Shown piece by piece: positions 16,925-25,322 of a stretch of 64,000 bases of DNA (positions are counted from its first letter, which is position 1; every line of letters begins with the position of its first letter). Location of the stretch: contig NZ_SOBW01000008.1 in NCBI RefSeq assembly GCF_004364975.1, positions 1,362,610 to 1,426,609 on the forward strand. The letters run 5' to 3'. Origin of the DNA: Gelidibacter sediminis. GTDB lineage: Bacteria; Bacteroidota; Bacteroidia; Flavobacteriales; Flavobacteriaceae. A program made the position numbers and the translations under genes. The notes beneath the pieces were generated by a model. It made no database searches, was not told the DNA's origin, and saw only the letters and a program-made list of their open reading frames with translations.

Positions 16925-18963
16925 TGTCACTTCGAGTATTTTTCAAGAACGATAGTGATTGAAAAATATATCGAGAAGCGATCTTTATATTTACTTCCTT
17001 TCTATCACGGTTCTCGATACATTTTAAACAGCTTTCTTTCAGACGCTATTTAAAACACTCGAACTGACATTATTTTTTTCAAACAACTATCCTGTTGTCA
17101 CTTCGAGTGTTTTTCAAGAACGACAGTGATTGAAAAATGTATCGAGAAGCGATCTATAATATATACTTCCATACTAACACGGTTCTCGATACATTTTAAA
17201 CAGCTTTCATTCAGACGCTATTTAAAACACTCGAACTGACATTATTTTTTTCAAACAACTATCCTGTTGTCACTTCGAGTGTTTTTCAAGAACGACAGTG
17301 ATTGAAAAATGTATCGAGAAGCGATCTAATAATATTTACCACCTTACTAACACTGTTCTCGATACATTTTAAACAGCTCTCTATCAGACGCTATTTAAAA
17401 CACTCGAACTGACATTATTTTTTAAAAAAACTACCATGTTGTCACTTCGAGTGTTTTTCAAGAACGACAGTGATTGGAAAATGTATCGAGAAGCGATCTT
17501 TAAGATTTACTTCCTTTCTATCACGGTTCTCGATACATTTTAAACAGCTTTCTTTCAGACGCTATTTAAAACACTCGAACTGACATTATTTTTTAAAAAA
17601 ACTACCATGTTGTCACTTCGAGTGTTTTTCAAGAACGACAGTGATTGGAAAATGTATCGAGAAGCGATCTTTAAGATTTACTTCCTTTCTATCACGGTTC
17701 TCGATACATTTTAAACAGCTTTCTTTCAGACGCTATTTAAAACACTCGAACTGACATTATTTTTTAAAAAAACTACCATGTTGTCACTTCGAGTGTTTTT
17801 CAAGAACGACAGTGATTGGAAAATGTATCGAGAAGCGATCTTTAATATTTACTTCCTTTCTATCACGGTTCTCGATACATTTTAAATAGCTTTCTTTCAG
17901 ACGCTATTTAAAACACTCAAACTGACATTATTTTTTAAATAAAACTACCATGTTGACACTTCGAGTGTTTTTCAAGAACGATAGTGATTGAAAAATATAT
18001 CGAGAAGCGATTTAATAATAATCATCTCCAAATCTAACACGGTTCTCGATACATTTTAAATAGCTTTCTTTCAGACGCTATTTAAAACACTCAAACTGAC
18101 ATTATTTTTTAAAAAAACTACCATGTTGTCACTTCGAGTGTTTTTCATGAACGACAGTGATTGGAAAATGTATCGAGAAGCGATCTTTAATATTTACTTC
18201 CTTTCTATCACGGTTCTCGATACATTTTAAATAGCTTTCTTTCAGACGCTATTTAAAACACTCAAACTGACATTATTTTTTAAATAAAACTACCATGTTG
18301 ACACTTCGAGTGTTTTTCAAGAACGATAGTGATTGAAAAATATATCGAGAAGCGATTTAATAATAATCATCTCCAAATCTAACACGGTTCTCGATACATT
18401 TTAAATAGCTTTCTTTCAGACGCTATTTAAAACACTCAAACTGACATTATTTTTTAAAAAAACTACCATGTTGTCACTTCGAGTGTTTTTCAAGAACGAC
18501 AGTGATTGAAAAATGTATCGAGAAGCGATCTAATAATATTTACCACCTTACTAACACTGTTCTCGATACATTTTAAACAGCTCTCTATCAGACGCTATTT
18601 AAAACACTCGAACTGACATTATTTTATTCAAGCAACGTCCTTATTGTCACTTCGAGTGTTTTTCAAGAACGACAGTGATTGAAAAATGTATCGAGAAGCG
18701 ATCTTTTATATTTACTTCCTTACTAACACTGTTCTCAATAAATTTCAAACAGCTCTCTTTCAGACGCTATTTAAAACACTCAAACTGACATTATTTTTTA
18801 AAAAAACTACCATGTTGTCACTTCGAGTGTTTTTCAAGAACGACAGTGATTGAAAAATGTATCGAGAAGCGATTTAATAATAATCATCTCCAAATCTAAC
18901 ACGGTTCTCGATACATTTTAAATAGCTTTCTTTCAGACGCTATTTAAAACACTTGAACTGACA
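16925..18963. repeat. Tandem array of 12 long inverted-repeat units, period 171-173 bp
   Basis: Units start at 16925, 17096, 17268, 17440, 17611, 17782, 17954, 18127, 18299, 18472, 18645 and 18816. Each has an outer arm pair (TGTCACTTCGAGTGTTTT against AAAACACTCGAACTGACA, one mismatch) and an inner perfect 15-bp pair (AAAATGTATCGAGAA against TTCTCGATACATTTT). Unpaired stretches of about 19 and 26 nt lie between the arms, with a central segment of about 30-35 nt and a T/A-rich spacer of 25-27 nt between units. Units 4 and 5 are identical over 171 bp; units 6-7 and 8-9 form a 345-bp duplication with one difference. No open frame of useful length is present. The array fills the space between two convergent genes. 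Short single versions of such hairpins are familiar between flavobacterial genes; 12 in tandem is unusual. Confidence 0.95.
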
Positions 18964-18984
18964 ATGCAATAATTTTAGAAACAC

Positions 18985-19626
18985 TTAGTTTTTATCTTCC
19001 AAAAGTGGTACAAACCTAAACTCACCGAACTCGTGCTTTTCAAAATCTTTTGGTCCTTTTCTGATAAATAAAGTCATGGTCTGTACCTGGTCTCCAACAG
19101 GAATAACCAACCGGCCACCAATTTTTAATTGGCTCATCAAGGGTTTAGGGACAAATGGGGCCCCTGCAGTTACAATAATACTATCAAACGGGGCTTCGTC
19201 CTTTAAGCCTTTATAACCATCTCCAAAAATTAGTTTTTTGGGACGGTACCCTAGTTTAGGAAGAAATTTACTAGTAATTTTAAACAGTTCTAATTGACGT
19301 TCAATACTGTAGACCTTTGCTCCTAATTCGCACAGCACAGCAGTTTGATAACCGCTACCTGTACCAATTTCAAGAACATTATCTCCTGGCTTAATCTGCA
19401 TAAGCTCTGTTTGAAAAGCAACGGTATAAGGTTGTGAGATGGTTTGGTCAGCCGCAATAGGAAACGCTTTGTCTTGATACGCATGGTCTAGAAAGCTCGA
19501 ATCCATAAAAAGATGTCTCGGAATTTTACCGATGGCCTTTAATACTTTTTCATCAGTAATCCCTTTATCCTTTACAATGCCAACAAGTTGCTGGCGCAAG
19601 CCCTTATGTATAAATGTATCTTTCAA
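18985..19626 (-). CDS. pcm: Protein-L-isoaspartate O-methyltransferase
   Basis: 213 residues, standard size. It methylates isoaspartyl residues in aged proteins with S-adenosylmethionine, starting their repair. Signs are the N-terminal MxxHxGLRxQLVG-like segment, IPRHLFM, the family motif ADQTISQPYTVAFQTELM, and the SAM-binding VLEIGTGSGYQTAVL followed by YSIERQ and LIFGDGYKG. It is transcribed toward the hairpin array, and its stop is only 21 bases from the last unit. Any readthrough from pcm would therefore copy the array into RNA. Confidence 0.96.
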   Translation of the reverse strand: MKDTFIHKGLRQQLVGIVKDKGITDEKVLKAIGKIPRHLFMDSSFLDHAYQDKAFPIAADQTISQPYTVAFQTELMQIKPGDNVLEIGTGSGYQTAVLCELGAKVYSIERQLELFKITSKFLPKLGYRPKKLIFGDGYKGLKDEAPFDSIIVTAGAPFVPKPLMSQLKIGGRLVIPVGDQVQTMTLFIRKGPKDFEKHEFGEFRFVPLLEDKN

Positions 19627-19888
19627 AGCGGTGATGTTTGCTGGCTAAACTACTTCAAATAAAAGCAAATCACAAATTCAAAATCCCAAAATACACCCTC
19701 AAAAGTAAAACTGACATTTTGATTTTAAAGCATTTTAATCATGAGATACTTTACAAAAATTTGTCTAAAAACTTACCATTTTATCAGTGTTTATGAGTGT
19801 ACTAAAAATAACAATATTGATTATCTTACAATGGGGCACCCTTCATCTTTCTCATTTCTTTTTCTTTTTTCTGCCTTAAAAAAAGGCT

Positions 19889-19896
19889 ATTTTTGT
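19889..19896 (+). promoter_or_regulatory. Candidate -7 element for the oxidoreductase gene
   Basis: TATTTTTG, a full TAnnTTTG match, lies 16 nt before the ATG at 19913. The upstream DNA is a pyrimidine-rich tract without an obvious TTG. Confidence 0.5.
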
Positions 19897-19912
19897 ATAA
19901 AACGTATAATCT

Positions 19913-20872
19913 ATGTTAAAAGCAGGAGTTCTTGGTGCTGGTCATCTTGGAAAAATTCACTTACGCCTTTTAAATCAGTCCGAAAAATATGATTTAATTG
20001 GTTTTTATGATGCTGATGAAACCAATGCCAAAAAGATTGAGGCTGAATTGGGCTATAAATATTTTGATACTATTGAAGGCCTTATTGATGCTGTAGATGT
20101 TGTCGATATTGTCACTCCAACCTTATCGCATTATGAATGTGCTAAATTAGCCATCTCTAAAGGCAAGCACATCTTTATTGAAAAACCAATCACCAATACC
20201 GTTGAAGAAGCTGAAACCATCCGCACACTTGTGGCTGAAAACAACGTCAAAGGCCAAGTAGGTCATGTGGAACGATTTAATCCTGCATTTAAAGCAGTAA
20301 AACATCAAATTCACAATCCGATGTTTATAGAAACCCATAGGTTGGCAGAGTTCAATCCACGAGGTACTGATGTACCCGTGGTGTTAGATTTAATGATTCA
20401 TGATATTGACATTATCTTGAGTGTCGTAGATTCTAAAGTCAAAAATATATCGGCAAGCGGTGTGTCAGTAATTAGTGATACGCCTGACATTGCAAATGCG
20501 CGCATCGAATTTGAAAATGGCTGTGTTGCTAATTTAACGGCGAGTAGAATCTCTTTGAAAAACATGCGAAAAACTCGGTTTTTCCAAAAGGACGCCTACA
20601 TCTCGGTAGACTTTCTAGAGAAAAAATGTGAAGTGGTTAAAATGAAGGATGCGCCTTCCAATCCTGGTGATTTTGATATGATTCTTCAAAATGCTGAAGG
20701 TGTGAAGAAACAAATCTATTTTGATAACCCTGATGTTGCAGATAATAATGCGATTTTGGACGAACTAGAAACGTTCGCAGATGCCATAAATACTAACACG
20801 AAACCCATTGTTACACTTCACGACGGAACAGAAGCATTGCGTGTAGCGACCAGGATTATTGAACAGTTTTAA
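19913..20872 (+). CDS. Gfo/Idh/MocA-family oxidoreductase
   Basis: 319 residues. The N-terminal Rossmann fold binds NAD(P): AGVLGAGHLGKIHLRLL, then the acidic residue in GFYDAD. The family signature FIEKPITNTVEEAE contains the active-site EKP. The C-terminal alpha/beta domain has HVERFNPAFKAV, LMIHDIDIIL with the usual histidine, and a final ALRVATRIIEQF helix. Such enzymes oxidise or reduce sugars and related alcohols, and the substrate cannot be read from sequence. It starts the rightward run 19.9-29.4 kb; 87 bases separate it from the next gene. Confidence 0.9.
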   Translation: MLKAGVLGAGHLGKIHLRLLNQSEKYDLIGFYDADETNAKKIEAELGYKYFDTIEGLIDAVDVVDIVTPTLSHYECAKLAISKGKHIFIEKPITNTVEEAETIRTLVAENNVKGQVGHVERFNPAFKAVKHQIHNPMFIETHRLAEFNPRGTDVPVVLDLMIHDIDIILSVVDSKVKNISASGVSVISDTPDIANARIEFENGCVANLTASRISLKNMRKTRFFQKDAYISVDFLEKKCEVVKMKDAPSNPGDFDMILQNAEGVKKQIYFDNPDVADNNAILDELETFADAINTNTKPIVTLHDGTEALRVATRIIEQF

Positions 20873-20959
20873 GTTCAGAATCACATCGCTTCACCAAAAT
20901 CAAATTTATAGAAACACAAATAAGACCCCTAATTCGAGGGAATTAAAAATAAATTTTTA

Positions 20960-21847
20960 ATGAAAAACATAGCAGTAATTGGTGCCGGAACCATGGGTAA
21001 TGGCATTGCGCACACCTTCGCACAAAGCGGATTTAAAGTACAACTCATTGATATTAGTAAAGCATCGCTTCAAAAAGGTATGGATACCATCACGAATAAT
21101 TTAGATCGTATGGTTGCCAAAGAAAAAATTAATAACGCTCAAAAAAATGACACTTTAAACAATATCACCACCCATACTGATATTTCTAAAGGTGTTAAGG
21201 ATGTGGATTTGGTAGTAGAAGCTGCTACTGAAAATAGCGAACTCAAACTTAAAATATTCAAACAATTGGATGAGGTGTGCTCAAAAGACACCATTTTGGC
21301 AACCAACACCTCCTCTATCTCAATAACCCAGATTGCTGCCGCAACTTCTAGGCCCAAACAAGTTATCGGGATGCATTTTATGAACCCTGTGCCTATTATG
21401 AAATTGGTTGAAATTATTCGTGGTTACACCACAAGTGATGAGGTGACTAAAACCATAATGGATCTTTCTAAGACCTTAGGTAAAGAACCTGTAGAAGTCA
21501 ATGATTATCCAGGTTTCGTAGCTAACAGAATCCTTATGCCAATGCTTAATGAGTCTATTGAAACACTATATAATGGTGTTGCTGGTGTTACAGAAATTGA
21601 TACCGTTATGAAGTTGGGAATGGCGCATCCTATGGGGCCATTACAATTGGCGGATTTTATTGGGTTAGACGTATGTCTTTCCATATTGAATGTGATGTAT
21701 GACGGTTTCAAAAACCCTAAGTATGCACCTTGCCCTCTATTGGTAAATATGGTTCGCGCCGGAAAACTAGGCGTTAAATCTGGTGAAGGTTTTTATGATT
21801 ATTCGGAAAGCCGAAAAGCAGAAAACGTATCACAACAATTCTTATAG
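20960..21847 (+). CDS. 3-hydroxyacyl-CoA (3-hydroxybutyryl-CoA) dehydrogenase
   Basis: 295 residues, the size of the free-standing monofunctional enzyme. NAD binding: IAVIGAGTMGNGIAHTFAQSG with VQLIDIS. The catalytic dyad region reads MHFMNPVPIMKLVEIIRG (His) with the Glu in that segment, and TNTSSISITQIA holds the substrate loop. The C-terminal domain includes NDYPGFVANRILMPMLNE and GMAHPMGPLQLADFIGLD. It oxidises (S)-3-hydroxyacyl-CoA in fatty-acid, butanoate or phenylacetate degradation. The neighbours do not say which, so no symbol is given. DUF1015 follows after 18 bases. Confidence 0.94.
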   Translation: MKNIAVIGAGTMGNGIAHTFAQSGFKVQLIDISKASLQKGMDTITNNLDRMVAKEKINNAQKNDTLNNITTHTDISKGVKDVDLVVEAATENSELKLKIFKQLDEVCSKDTILATNTSSISITQIAAATSRPKQVIGMHFMNPVPIMKLVEIIRGYTTSDEVTKTIMDLSKTLGKEPVEVNDYPGFVANRILMPMLNESIETLYNGVAGVTEIDTVMKLGMAHPMGPLQLADFIGLDVCLSILNVMYDGFKNPKYAPCPLLVNMVRAGKLGVKSGEGFYDYSESRKAENVSQQFL

Positions 21848-21865
21848 TCCCTTTACACGACATAA

Positions 21866-23104
21866 ATGGCTAACATTATTCCTTTTAAAGCAGTAAGGCC
21901 CACGCGAGACAAGGTGACTCTCGTAGCGGCGCGATCCTACCAAAGCTACACATTAGAGCAACGTGAATCGCGTTTGAGGGATAATCCGTTTTCGTTTTTG
22001 CACATTGTTAATCCAGGCTACAAATTTGACAAACAAATTTCAGGAGAAGCCCGCTACAATTTAGTTAGAAATAGGTATTTAGAATTTAAAGAAGATTCTA
22101 TTTTTATTCAAGACGCCCAACCTTGTTACTACATTTATCAAATTAAAGATAGGGATCATCAAGTTTTTAACGGCATAGTTGCCGCTACGAGTGCTGAAGA
22201 TTATGAAAATGACGTCATCAAAAAACATGAGGATACCATTGAGTTTCGCGAGGTTATTTTTAAGGACTATCTAAAAACGGTAGGCTTTAATGCTGAACCT
22301 GTACTCCTCACCTATCCTGATAATGATGTTATTGCTGATATAATTAGCGAGGTACAAAAAGCACGTTCAGAATATGAATTCACAACCACGTATAGGGATA
22401 CCCATTTATTATGGAAAGTAGAAGACGCCGATCAAATTAAAAAGATATCCCAAGAATTTCAGCAGATGGAAACGGTCTATATTGCCGATGGACATCACAG
22501 ATCATCTTCTTCCTATCTATTGTACAAAGATTTAAAAGAAACTAATCCAAAACACACTGGAAAGGAGCCCTATAACTTTTTTATGAGTTATTTAATTCCT
22601 GAATCAAACTTGAGAATCCATGAATTCAATCGTGTGATCAAAGATCTGAACGGATTGACCAAGGAGGAATTTCTAATTCAACTGGACATGATGTTTCGTA
22701 TTGAAAATAGAGGACCTGTACCCTATCACCCTTCTAAAAAACACCATTTTAGCATGTATTTGGACGGCGAATTCTACTCGCTATATTTGAGAAAAACGAG
22801 TTATAATATTGACACTTCACTTGATGCTTTGGATGCCCAAATTTTATATAAAACTATATTAGAGCCTATATTAGGTGTAATAGATCTACGAAACGACGAT
22901 CGCATTGGCTACATCAATGGGAAGAAAGATATCATATCAATGAAAAGCGCTATAGACAATGGTAATTACAGAGTCGGTTTTGGAATGGTACCTGTGTTTA
23001 TCGAAGAAATGAAAACTATTGCTGACGATGGCTTTAAAATGCCTCCCAAAAGCACATTTATTGAACCAAAACTAAGATGTGGCGTCACGATTTATGAATT
23101 TTAA
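21866..23104 (+). CDS. DUF1015 family protein
   Basis: 412 residues, full length for the DUF1015 family (sometimes labelled SpoVS-like or HTH-associated, without firm function). Motifs characteristic of the family: FKAVRPTRDKV at the N-terminus, SRLRDNPFSFLHIVNPG, the central YIADGHHRSSSSYLLYKD, and the C-terminal RIGYINGKKDI and MPPKSTFIEPKLRCG. The HHR cluster looks like an active or metal site, but no reaction has been established that I know of. It sits between the hydroxyacyl-CoA dehydrogenase and the YggS gene (about 57 bases from its likely start). This order is common in flavobacteria. Confidence 0.9.
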   Translation: MANIIPFKAVRPTRDKVTLVAARSYQSYTLEQRESRLRDNPFSFLHIVNPGYKFDKQISGEARYNLVRNRYLEFKEDSIFIQDAQPCYYIYQIKDRDHQVFNGIVAATSAEDYENDVIKKHEDTIEFREVIFKDYLKTVGFNAEPVLLTYPDNDVIADIISEVQKARSEYEFTTTYRDTHLLWKVEDADQIKKISQEFQQMETVYIADGHHRSSSSYLLYKDLKETNPKHTGKEPYNFFMSYLIPESNLRIHEFNRVIKDLNGLTKEEFLIQLDMMFRIENRGPVPYHPSKKHHFSMYLDGEFYSLYLRKTSYNIDTSLDALDAQILYKTILEPILGVIDLRNDDRIGYINGKKDIISMKSAIDNGNYRVGFGMVPVFIEEMKTIADDGFKMPPKSTFIEPKLRCGVTIYEF

Positions 23105-23161
23105 AATTAAAATATGTTTGTAGGACTATTAGAAGTGTACGACAAACACAAATGCATTGAA

Positions 23162-23830
23162 ATGAGTATACCAGAAAATCTACACTATATTAAATCATCA
23201 TTACCGGAACAGGTTACCCTAGTAGCGGTTTCAAAAACAAAATCGGTAAATGAAATCATGGAAGCTTATGATGCTGGCCAACGTATTTTTGGAGAAAATA
23301 AAATCCAAGAAATGGTTGATAAAGAAGCACAAATGCCAAAAGATATAGAATGGCATATGATTGGCCATGTTCAGCGCAATAAGGTTAAATATATGGCAGA
23401 GTTTGTGAGTCTTATACATGGGGTTGACAATTTCAAACTCCTAAAAGAAATCAACAAACAAGCAAAAAAACATCATAGGACCATTAACTGTTTGCTTCAA
23501 ATTAAAATTGCTGATGAGGACTCCAAATTTGGCATGACAGCTAAGGAAGCACAAGATATTCTACAATCAGATGAATTATCAGAATTGAATAATGTTGCTG
23601 TTGTTGGCGTTATGGGCATGGCAACGTTCACAGAGAACACTCAACAAGTGGAAGATGAATTTAAAAGATTGAAGATGATCTTTGATGACCTCAGTAACTT
23701 GGAGCCTAAAGACTCCAAGTTCAAAATTATTAGTATGGGAATGAGTGGCGATTATCAAATTGCAATATCATGTGGCAGCACTTTGGTTAGAATTGGAAGT
23801 AGTATATTTGGAGAGCGAAATTATAAATAA
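23162..23830 (+). CDS. YggS-family pyridoxal phosphate homeostasis protein
   Basis: 222 residues from ATG 23162 (MSIPENLHYIKSS); the frame is open back to 23114, but the extension does not look like the family. YggS/PROSC proteins are single-domain PLP-binding TIM barrels without known catalysis that buffer free PLP and affect amino-acid pools. The PLP lysine is in LVAVSKTKSVNEI. Other marks are GQRIFGENKIQE, WHMIGHVQRNKVKY, LLQIKIADEDSKFGM and the phosphate-binding SMGMSGDYQIAISCGSTLVRIGSSIFG. Confidence 0.95.
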   Translation: MSIPENLHYIKSSLPEQVTLVAVSKTKSVNEIMEAYDAGQRIFGENKIQEMVDKEAQMPKDIEWHMIGHVQRNKVKYMAEFVSLIHGVDNFKLLKEINKQAKKHHRTINCLLQIKIADEDSKFGMTAKEAQDILQSDELSELNNVAVVGVMGMATFTENTQQVEDEFKRLKMIFDDLSNLEPKDSKFKIISMGMSGDYQIAISCGSTLVRIGSSIFGERNYK

Positions 23831-23954
23831 CTTAATGTATTGCATACCCCTCAACTAACTTCCTTATACTAACACACTCAAATAATTTTACAAAAACACC
23901 ACGTTTCTTGTATATTAGAAACAAGTTAAGAGACGTCCAAAAAAAATCAAGCTC

Positions 23955-25322
23955 ATTTACGCAATATTAGACATAGAAACCACTGGCGGTAAATTCAATG
24001 AAGAAGGCATCACTGAAATCGCTATTTACAAATTTGATGGTCATACGGTAGTGGACCAATTTATCAGTCTTGTCAATCCTGAACGGGAAATACAACCTTT
24101 TGTAGTCAACTTAACTGGAATCAATAGCAATATGCTCCGCTCAGCACCAAAATTTTATGAGGTTGCCAAACGGATTGTTGAAATGACGGAAGACTGCATT
24201 ATAGTAGCACATAATTCAGAATTTGATTATCGTATTTTACGCACTGAATTCAGCCGACTTGGCTTTGAATTCGAACGTAAGACACTTTGTACGGTTGAAC
24301 TGTCCAAACAGCTAATGCCCGAACAGGATTCGTATAGTTTGGGCAAGCTTACCAGAGCGTTAGGCATCCCGGTAAGTGATAGGCATAGAGCATCTGGAGA
24401 CGCATTAGCTACCGTAAAATTGTTTAAAATTCTGCTTGCTAAAGATCTTAATAAACAAATCATTCAAGACGCGGTAAAGGCGGAACCAAAGTACAAGATA
24501 TCAACAAATCATAAGCATATCCTAGACGATTTACCATCTATTACAGGAGTATATTATCTACATGATACCTATGGTAAAATCATTTTTATTGGCAAGAGTA
24601 AAAACATTAGGAACAGAGTCAATCAACATTTTACAAGCTCCAATCCTAAATCAAAAAAAATGCAGAACCAAGTAGCCGCCGTAACTTATGAAGCTACAGG
24701 TAGTGAATTGGTAGCTATGCTAAAAGAGAGTGCAGAAATAAAAAAAACCAAGCCCTCTTTTAATAGGACCATGAGAAGAAACAAATTTACGCATGCACTC
24801 TATTGTTTTACAGATGAGAAGGGGTATATTAATTTAAGGATTGATGCGGCAGATGGTAGAAAAAAAGCCATCACTACATTCACCAATTATCAAAGTGGTA
24901 AGCAGTTTTTGATAAACGTTATTGAAAAGTATAAGCTGTGTCCCAAATTAGTGGGTCTGGACGCTACAAAGAAAAGCTGCTTTAAATTTTCTATTGGTGA
25001 ATGCGCAGGCGCGTGTATAGGTGAAGAAACTTCAGAAAGCTATAATCTCAGAGTACAAGAGGTAATAGCTGCAAACATTTTTGATAATCAAGACTTTATT
25101 TTAATTGACAAAGGAAGAGCCGTAGACGAACATAGTGTATTATTAATTGAAGACGGCATTTTTAAAGGACTTGGTTATTACAACCTCAATTATCAAATTA
25201 CCAATAAAAAAGTATTGGAATCCATAATTACCCCAATGGAAAACAATAGAGACACCATACATATTATTCAAACTTATCTCAGAAAAAACAAACAAATTAA
25301 ACGCATTAACCTAACTCAATGA
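23955..25322 (+). CDS. DEDDh exonuclease fused to GIY-YIG/UvrC-like nuclease
   Basis: About 455 residues if translation begins at ATT 23955. Domains: a DNA polymerase III epsilon-like 3'-5' exonuclease (1-165) with D6 and E8 in LDIETTGG, NSEFDYRIL and HRASGDALATV supplying DEDDh; then GIY-YIG (about 198-275: TGVYYLHDTYGKIIFIGKSKN, NRVNQHF); then a UvrC-like cysteine segment (KSCFKFSIGECAGACIGE). A role in DNA repair incision is inferred. No ATG, GTG or TTG exists in this frame between the TAG at 23916 and D6. The first standard candidate, GTG 24051, would remove the catalytic motif, so a rare start or a length error in the A8 run (23939-23946) is needed. Its stop overlaps the next ATG by 4 bases. 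Confidence 0.85.
   Translation: MYAILDIETTGGKFNEEGITEIAIYKFDGHTVVDQFISLVNPEREIQPFVVNLTGINSNMLRSAPKFYEVAKRIVEMTEDCIIVAHNSEFDYRILRTEFSRLGFEFERKTLCTVELSKQLMPEQDSYSLGKLTRALGIPVSDRHRASGDALATVKLFKILLAKDLNKQIIQDAVKAEPKYKISTNHKHILDDLPSITGVYYLHDTYGKIIFIGKSKNIRNRVNQHFTSSNPKSKKMQNQVAAVTYEATGSELVAMLKESAEIKKTKPSFNRTMRRNKFTHALYCFTDEKGYINLRIDAADGRKKAITTFTNYQSGKQFLINVIEKYKLCPKLVGLDATKKSCFKFSIGECAGACIGEETSESYNLRVQEVIAANIFDNQDFILIDKGRAVDEHSVLLIEDGIFKGLGYYNLNYQITNKKVLESIITPMENNRDTIHIIQTYLRKNKQIKRINLTQ

Noticed and set aside
16925-18963. Reading the repeat array as a CRISPR array
   Set aside because: Repeats are about 145 bp with palindromic arms, spacers are short and mostly conserved, and no cas genes are nearby.
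16925-18963. Reading the array as an insertion sequence or integron
   Set aside because: No transposase or integrase frame, no target duplication, and the units are tandem rather than flanking a cassette.
19741-19992. An 83-residue open frame overlapping the oxidoreductase start
   Set aside because: It has no recognisable protein pattern and contains the promoter and start of the real gene in another frame.
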